From Acidobacteriota bacterium (lineage in GTDB: Bacteria > Acidobacteriota > Vicinamibacteria > Marinacidobacterales > Marinacidobacteraceae), in assembly GCA_009835985.1 (NCBI GenBank), contig VXWI01000086.1:1-34288 (forward strand): 34,288 nucleotides of DNA, given 5' to 3'. How positions within the stretch are numbered: position 1 is the stretch's first letter; each line of letters opens with the position of its first letter. Below are positions 30,948 through 34,288 of this stretch, piece after piece. The notes below the pieces were generated by a model that ran no database searches, was not told the origin of the DNA, and saw only the letters and a program-made list of their open reading frames with translations. Both the position numbers and the translations under genes were made by a program.

Positions 30948-32128
30948 CGCTTGCCCCAGAGCGCTGAAGCGAGCGCGGCGACGAACGCCTCGATGTCCTC
31001 CACGTCGTTGTAGAGGTGCGGGGTGACCCGGATGGTGTCCCCGCGGATGCTCACGAACACCCGCCGCTCGGAGAGTTTGGCGCGCACCCGGGAGAGGCCC
31101 TCCGCACCGCTCTCGGCGGGCAGCCCGAGCGCCAGGTAGTGGGGTGAGCGGTGCAGGTCGTTACCGGTGGTGCACCCGAGTTCTGCCGACGCGGCCGCGA
31201 GCCGGCGCGTCGTCGGCCCGATGGTCCGGAGGATGTTCTCCGGGCCCCATTCGAGCACCTGCCGGGCCGCCGCGAGCGCCGCGGGCACGAGCGCGAAGTT
31301 GGAGCGCTCCCCGCAGTCGAACCGGCGGGCGCCGGGCTGCCAGTCCTCGGTGTAGTCCACGAGGCGGGCGAAATCGCGGGCGTTGGCCTTCTGGATCCAG
31401 TTGTGCTCGACCGGCGCGACGTCTTCGAGGTGCGGCGCCACGTAGAGGTAGCCGAGCGAGTAGGGCCCCATGAGCCACTTGTAGCTGGCGCCGGCGACGA
31501 AGTCGGGCCGGCTCTTCTCCACGTCGAAGGGCAGCGCCCCGAGCGACTGGGTGGCGTCCACCACCAGGGCCGCGCCCGCCTCCCGGGCCCGCGACCCGAT
31601 GCGCGGGAGGTCGAAGATCCCCCCGTCGGTCCAGTGGACGTTGGGCAGCGCGACGACCGCGACGCGCTCATCCAGTTCGGCGAGCACCGCGCGGGTCCAG
31701 TCGCCGTCCCCCGGACGCGGGACGAAGCGAACCTGGCCGCCCGTCCGGCGCGCCTTGTCGGTCCACGGATAGACGTTCGAGGGGAACTGCTCTGCGGCGA
31801 GCAGAATCCGCTGCCCGGGTCCCACCCCGACGTGGTTCGCGGCCAGCGAGATGCCGTAGCCGGCCGATGGGGTGATGGCGACCGAGTCCGGTCCGGCGCC
31901 GAGGAGCTCCGCCCACGCCGCGCGGAGCGCCTCCGAGTCGTCGAAGAAGTCGCTGACCTCGATCTCCCACGGACGGGCCTTCCGCCGGAGTCCCGCCGTC
32001 CCGGCCTCCACCACGCTGTGGAGGAGCGGCGACATGTAAGCGCAGTTCAGGTAGGCGACCTCGCGCGGCATGTCGAAGAGGTGCCGCTGGGACGGGATCG
32101 TGGCGGCGGCGCGGGAGGCCGGTGTCAT
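30944..32128 (-). CDS. Class V PLP-dependent aminotransferase (cysteine desulfurase/epimerase-like)
   Basis: The 394-residue fold-type I PLP enzyme contains YLNCAYMSPLLHSVVEAG, ITPSAGYGISLAANHV (phosphate-binding region), PNVHWTDGGIFDL, VVDATQSLGALPFDV (Asp191) and the Schiff-base Lys in AGASYKWLMGPYSLGYLYVA (Lys217). RRFDCGERSNFALVPAALAA follows. It resembles the isopenicillin-N-epimerase/SufS-like class V proteins; no catalytic Cys loop for desulfurase action is evident, so substrate and reaction are unassigned. No signal peptide. It overlaps the creatininase-family gene and thyA by 4 bp each. Confidence 0.82.
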   Translation of the reverse strand: MTPASRAAATIPSQRHLFDMPREVAYLNCAYMSPLLHSVVEAGTAGLRRKARPWEIEVSDFFDDSEALRAAWAELLGAGPDSVAITPSAGYGISLAANHVGVGPGQRILLAAEQFPSNVYPWTDKARRTGGQVRFVPRPGDGDWTRAVLAELDERVAVVALPNVHWTDGGIFDLPRIGSRAREAGAALVVDATQSLGALPFDVEKSRPDFVAGASYKWLMGPYSLGYLYVAPHLEDVAPVEHNWIQKANARDFARLVDYTEDWQPGARRFDCGERSNFALVPAALAAARQVLEWGPENILRTIGPTTRRLAAASAELGCTTGNDLHRSPHYLALGLPAESGAEGLSRVRAKLSERRVFVSIRGDTIRVTPHLYNDVEDIEAFVAALASALWGKR

Positions 32129-32961
32129 TCGCCGGAGCGCGCGACGAGCATCTCCCGCACCCGGCGGACCGTGGTCTCGACCTTGAGTTCGATGCCCTTC
32201 TCGCCGAGTTCGCGCGAGGCGAGCGTGGGGTCGCCGCTCACGCCGCTGCCCTCGAAGCCGCCGCCCCTGACCCGCTTGTCCGGCCGGATCTGCTCGGGCG
32301 CGACGTACCAGAGCTGCGAGGTGTCGGTCACCCCGGCGTGGCGTCCGATGGCGTCCTCGGGGATGCCCTGCTCGAGGAGCCAGTCGCGGAAGCCGTTGCC
32401 TCGGTAGTACTCGGGAACGTAGAGGACGCGGGAGGGGTTGCCGGCCGATTCCCATTCCCCGTTCAGCTTCTCGGCGACCGCCGCCATGCCCCGCTGGTTC
32501 CCGCCGCTGTCCCCGATGAAGATGACGTTCTCGAAGCCATGGAGCGCAAAACCGCGCGCGGTGTACTCGAGGAGCGCCTCGAAGTGCTCCTGCGGGAGGG
32601 TGATGGCGCCGGCGTAGCGCATGTGGCCGGTCGGGGGGTCGATGCCGCCCTCGGGCACGTAGGCGACCACCGGGGCCACCAGGGTCCCGCCCAGTTCGCG
32701 CGCGATCCGCTCCGAGGCCTCCCGGATGATGAAGTTGTGCTTCCCGAGCACCATGTGCGGCCCGTTCTGCTCGGTGCCGCCGGTGGGCACGATCACCGAG
32801 CGGGTGCCGGCGCGGACCCGCGCCGCGACCTCGGTCCAGGTGAGTTCCTGGACGAAGACCGTGTCGGGGCCGGTGGTGGCGTCGGCGGGCGCCGGGATGA
32901 TCTCCTGGGCGGCAGCCGCGGGGGCGATGAGGAGGCAAAAGAGAGCGAGGAAACGGGACAT
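32125..32961 (-). CDS. Exported creatininase-family protein with altered metal site
   Basis: The 278-residue product (ATG 32961) has a signal peptide (FLALFCLLIAPAAAAQ, cleavage about residue 19) and a creatininase-fold domain. It contains RSVIVPTGGTEQNGPHMVLG followed by KHNF, APVVAYVPEGGIDPPTGHMR, LLEYTARGFALHGFENVIFI followed by GDSGGNQRG, and GRHAGVTDTSQLWYV. Typical members have EQHGPH...D and NGHGGN with metal-binding Glu, His, Asp and His. Here the corresponding positions are Glu64, Asn66, His75 and Ser152, so the metal site is altered or lost. I recall an exported subfamily with QNGPHM...KHN, so part of this is subfamily-typical; the Ser is the more unusual change. The frame is open upstream to 33186 but lacks a better start. 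It is first in the operon. Confidence 0.82.
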   Translation of the reverse strand: MSRFLALFCLLIAPAAAAQEIIPAPADATTGPDTVFVQELTWTEVAARVRAGTRSVIVPTGGTEQNGPHMVLGKHNFIIREASERIARELGGTLVAPVVAYVPEGGIDPPTGHMRYAGAITLPQEHFEALLEYTARGFALHGFENVIFIGDSGGNQRGMAAVAEKLNGEWESAGNPSRVLYVPEYYRGNGFRDWLLEQGIPEDAIGRHAGVTDTSQLWYVAPEQIRPDKRVRGGGFEGSGVSGDPTLASRELGEKGIELKVETTVRRVREMLVARSGE

Positions 32962-33021
32962 AGGCAACCGGATCGGATCGTACAACGGCCAAGGCGCTGG
33001 ACCCCACCTAAGGACCTTCGG

Positions 33022-33035
33022 CGGTGTTGACACCG
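33022..33035. promoter_or_regulatory. Palindrome upstream of the creatininase-thyA operon
   Basis: CGGTGTTGACACCG is a 14-bp perfect palindrome (CGGTGT-tg-ACACCG), 61 bp upstream of the first gene of the minus-strand operon: the size and position of a repressor operator. The regulator is unknown. Confidence 0.35.
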
Positions 33036-33062
33036 GCGCCACGCGCCGAGCATGAGCGAAAC

Positions 33063-33079
33063 GGTCCTCGGCCAGGACC
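33063..33079. terminator. Hairpin downstream of the DUF3800 gene
   Basis: GGTCCT-cggcc-AGGACC, 6-bp perfect arms, lies 17-33 bp beyond the stop of the minus-strand DUF3800 gene. No T-tract; weak terminator candidate. Confidence 0.3.
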
Positions 33080-33095
33080 AGCCTCGGGCGCCGCT

Positions 33096-33908
33096 TCAGC
33101 GAACCACCGCGCGGACGGTCCGAGCCTGCTCTTGGTACGGGCGCCCAAGGTCCTGACCCAGAGGTCTGGTAGTCCGGCTCGCACACCCGGGGCAGTCACA
33201 AACGCGACCGCCTCTCTTGTAGTGGTGCAACCCATGCACAACGCCGGCGTGCGTGTCGAAGTGGTTCGCAATCACATCGAAGAACTCGCTGTCCTCATGT
33301 TCGAAGCGACGCCACAAGGCGAACGAAACGAGATCGGCGTACTGAATCAGACGGCTTGCCCGGGAATCAGCGAAGTAGGGAACGTCGGCCAGATTTCGTG
33401 TTGTTCCCCACCGGTGTCCGAAGTTCTTGAAATCGTGCGCTAGCTCCTGCAGCCGCTTTTCGCCGGACGACCGGTCCAGGAGAATGAGGCCCCGCTCTGG
33501 TTTCTTCCGTCTACTCAGAAAGTGATCAAAACGGCTGCATGTCTGCTCAAAGGCGTCCTCGACGAGGTTCTCACGGCGGAGTGCAGCCTTCTCGATTGCG
33601 ACCCCAAAGAGGGTCCACCGACCGCGAAGAGCCTGGGTGGCTTCGAGAGCCTCCCGAATCGCTCTCCGGCGTTCCAGCTTGGGGAGTCGACGCCACCACC
33701 CCCGTCCTCCCAACATGGGGCTTCCATGAAACTCAAGCGCCTGCGGCGCCTCCGGGCGAAGGTCTTTTGCCAGCTTGTCGAGCTTGACGTCGAGCCAATG
33801 GGTCTGTCGTTCGAAGAGCGCCGCGCCACCCAGGATGAAATGCGTATCACCTGTATTCCCGGCGGACCCGGATTCGTCCAGATAGAGGAGGTACACGAGC
33901 GGAAACAA
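33096..33908 (-). CDS. DUF3800 domain protein
   Basis: The product of about 270 residues begins VYLLYLDESGSAGNTGDTHF, the acidic N-terminal signature of DUF3800, followed by ILGGAALFERQ, ALEFHGSPMLGG, LILLDRSSGEK and the C-terminal ADSRASRLIQYADLVSFAL, all in family order. DUF3800 proteins are predicted RNase H-like nucleases, often on mobile or defence-associated DNA; no activity is established here. The C-terminal tail has a Cys cluster (GRVCDCPGCAS). The start is uncertain: TTG 33908 or GTG 33896 (product VYLLYLDESG), neither with a good Shine-Dalgarno. It lies alone between the creatininase operon and the last repeat copy. Confidence 0.8.
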   Translation of the reverse strand: MFPLVYLLYLDESGSAGNTGDTHFILGGAALFERQTHWLDVKLDKLAKDLRPEAPQALEFHGSPMLGGRGWWRRLPKLERRRAIREALEATQALRGRWTLFGVAIEKAALRRENLVEDAFEQTCSRFDHFLSRRKKPERGLILLDRSSGEKRLQELAHDFKNFGHRWGTTRNLADVPYFADSRASRLIQYADLVSFALWRRFEHEDSEFFDVIANHFDTHAGVVHGLHHYKRGGRVCDCPGCASRTTRPLGQDLGRPYQEQARTVRAVVR

Positions 33909-34217
33909 AAAAGGCGTCCGGGCGAGAACATTGTCTCGACGGACCGCGACAAGGCAGCCCTCCCGAACGCGCTTGGCAGCCTAGTTGCCACACGCACGGT
34001 TGTCAACGATCCGGGCATCAGGATCGCGAAGACGCGAATCAGGTAGCTGCCCGGCGGTGCGGACGATCGCCGGGAGCGTCCGGAGGGCGGCGCCGTCACG
34101 AGCGTCCTTCTCGTCCATCAGCGCGCTTCGATTCACGAATGGCGGATCTCGAATGTGATACCCAATGTGATACCGGGCATTTCCAGGTGTGCCTGCCGAG
34201 GGCCGTGATGGCGTCGC
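33909..34217. other. Intergenic region with a short tandem direct repeat
   Basis: No convincing gene. A minus-strand frame 34121-33981 (MDEKDARDGAALRTLPAIVR...) is unsupported. AATGTGATACC occurs twice in a row (34152-34162 and 34164-34174), on the minus strand GGTATCACATT twice, a pattern that can be an operator. No regulator or regulated gene is visible. Confidence 0.35.
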
Positions 34218-34288
34218 CTCGGAGCGCCGGCCTCCGGCCGGCATCGCCCCAGTCCTCCCGGTGGGGGCGCGCAGCGAGGCGAAACGCA
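34218..34288 (+). repeat. Double-hairpin repeat, copy 12 (long subtype, at the window edge)
   Basis: CTCGGAGCGCCGG start, common first stem, then the GCCCC...GGGGGC second stem, CGCAGCGAGGCGAAAC and the window end. It matches copy 5 over 63 bp in the opposite orientation. The element may continue outside. Confidence 0.88.

Noticed and set aside
1-34288. tRNA or rRNA genes
   Set aside because: No cloverleaf with a TTCGA-type arm and CCA-end pairing, and no rRNA-like segment, was recognised on reading.

Overview
The window is very GC-rich bacterial DNA from an organism with two membranes: it encodes a TonB-dependent receptor, RND efflux permeases, a lipoprotein and several Sec-exported periplasmic enzymes. 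The gene content (paired M16 peptidases, a DUF420 protein, an N-acylornithine type of arginine pathway, a REP-associated tyrosine transposase) and codon style fit a Gemmatimonadota-like lineage. That assignment is inference; no rRNA or other phylogenetic marker is present.

Left edge (1-4000): accessory DNA. A frameshifted two-helix membrane protein is followed by what looks like a decayed insertion-sequence end. Then come, on the + strand, an AbiEii-type nucleotidyltransferase, a 99-aa Cys-containing protein, a 36-aa ORF with a strong ribosome-binding site, and a fused GmrSD-like (DUF262 + DUF1524 HNH) restriction protein with an extra C-terminal domain. This looks like a small defence island. 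3997-4369 is non-coding and ends in a large nested inverted repeat.

4370-15037: a minus-strand DUF420 membrane protein diverges from an efflux cluster: adaptor (interrupted by an in-frame TAG), two consecutive RND permeases, and a TonB-dependent receptor where a TolC-type channel would be expected.

15136-20046: an arginine biosynthesis operon, argR-argC-argD-argF'-argB. The transcarbamylase is the N-acylornithine type, so the pathway runs through acyl-citrulline. A dispersed palindromic repeat lies inside the 5' coding end of argB.

20147-27868: exported enzymes. These are a lipoprotein esterase and a small tyrosine-phosphatase-like protein (minus strand), a gamma-glutamyltransferase (minus), and, divergent from it, an active/inactive pair of M16 zinc peptidases overlapping by ATGA.

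27869-29156: a REP-associated tyrosine transposase (RAYT) flanked on the left by three direct copies and on the right by three inverted copies of a double-hairpin repeat. Twelve copies occur in the window (19065 to the right edge), most of them just after stop codons, and both stems show compensatory changes between copies.

29157-32961: a tightly overlapping minus-strand operon: exported creatininase-family protein, class V aminotransferase, thymidylate synthase, dihydrofolate reductase and RidA. The right edge holds a DUF3800 protein, a short direct repeat and a last long repeat copy running into the boundary.
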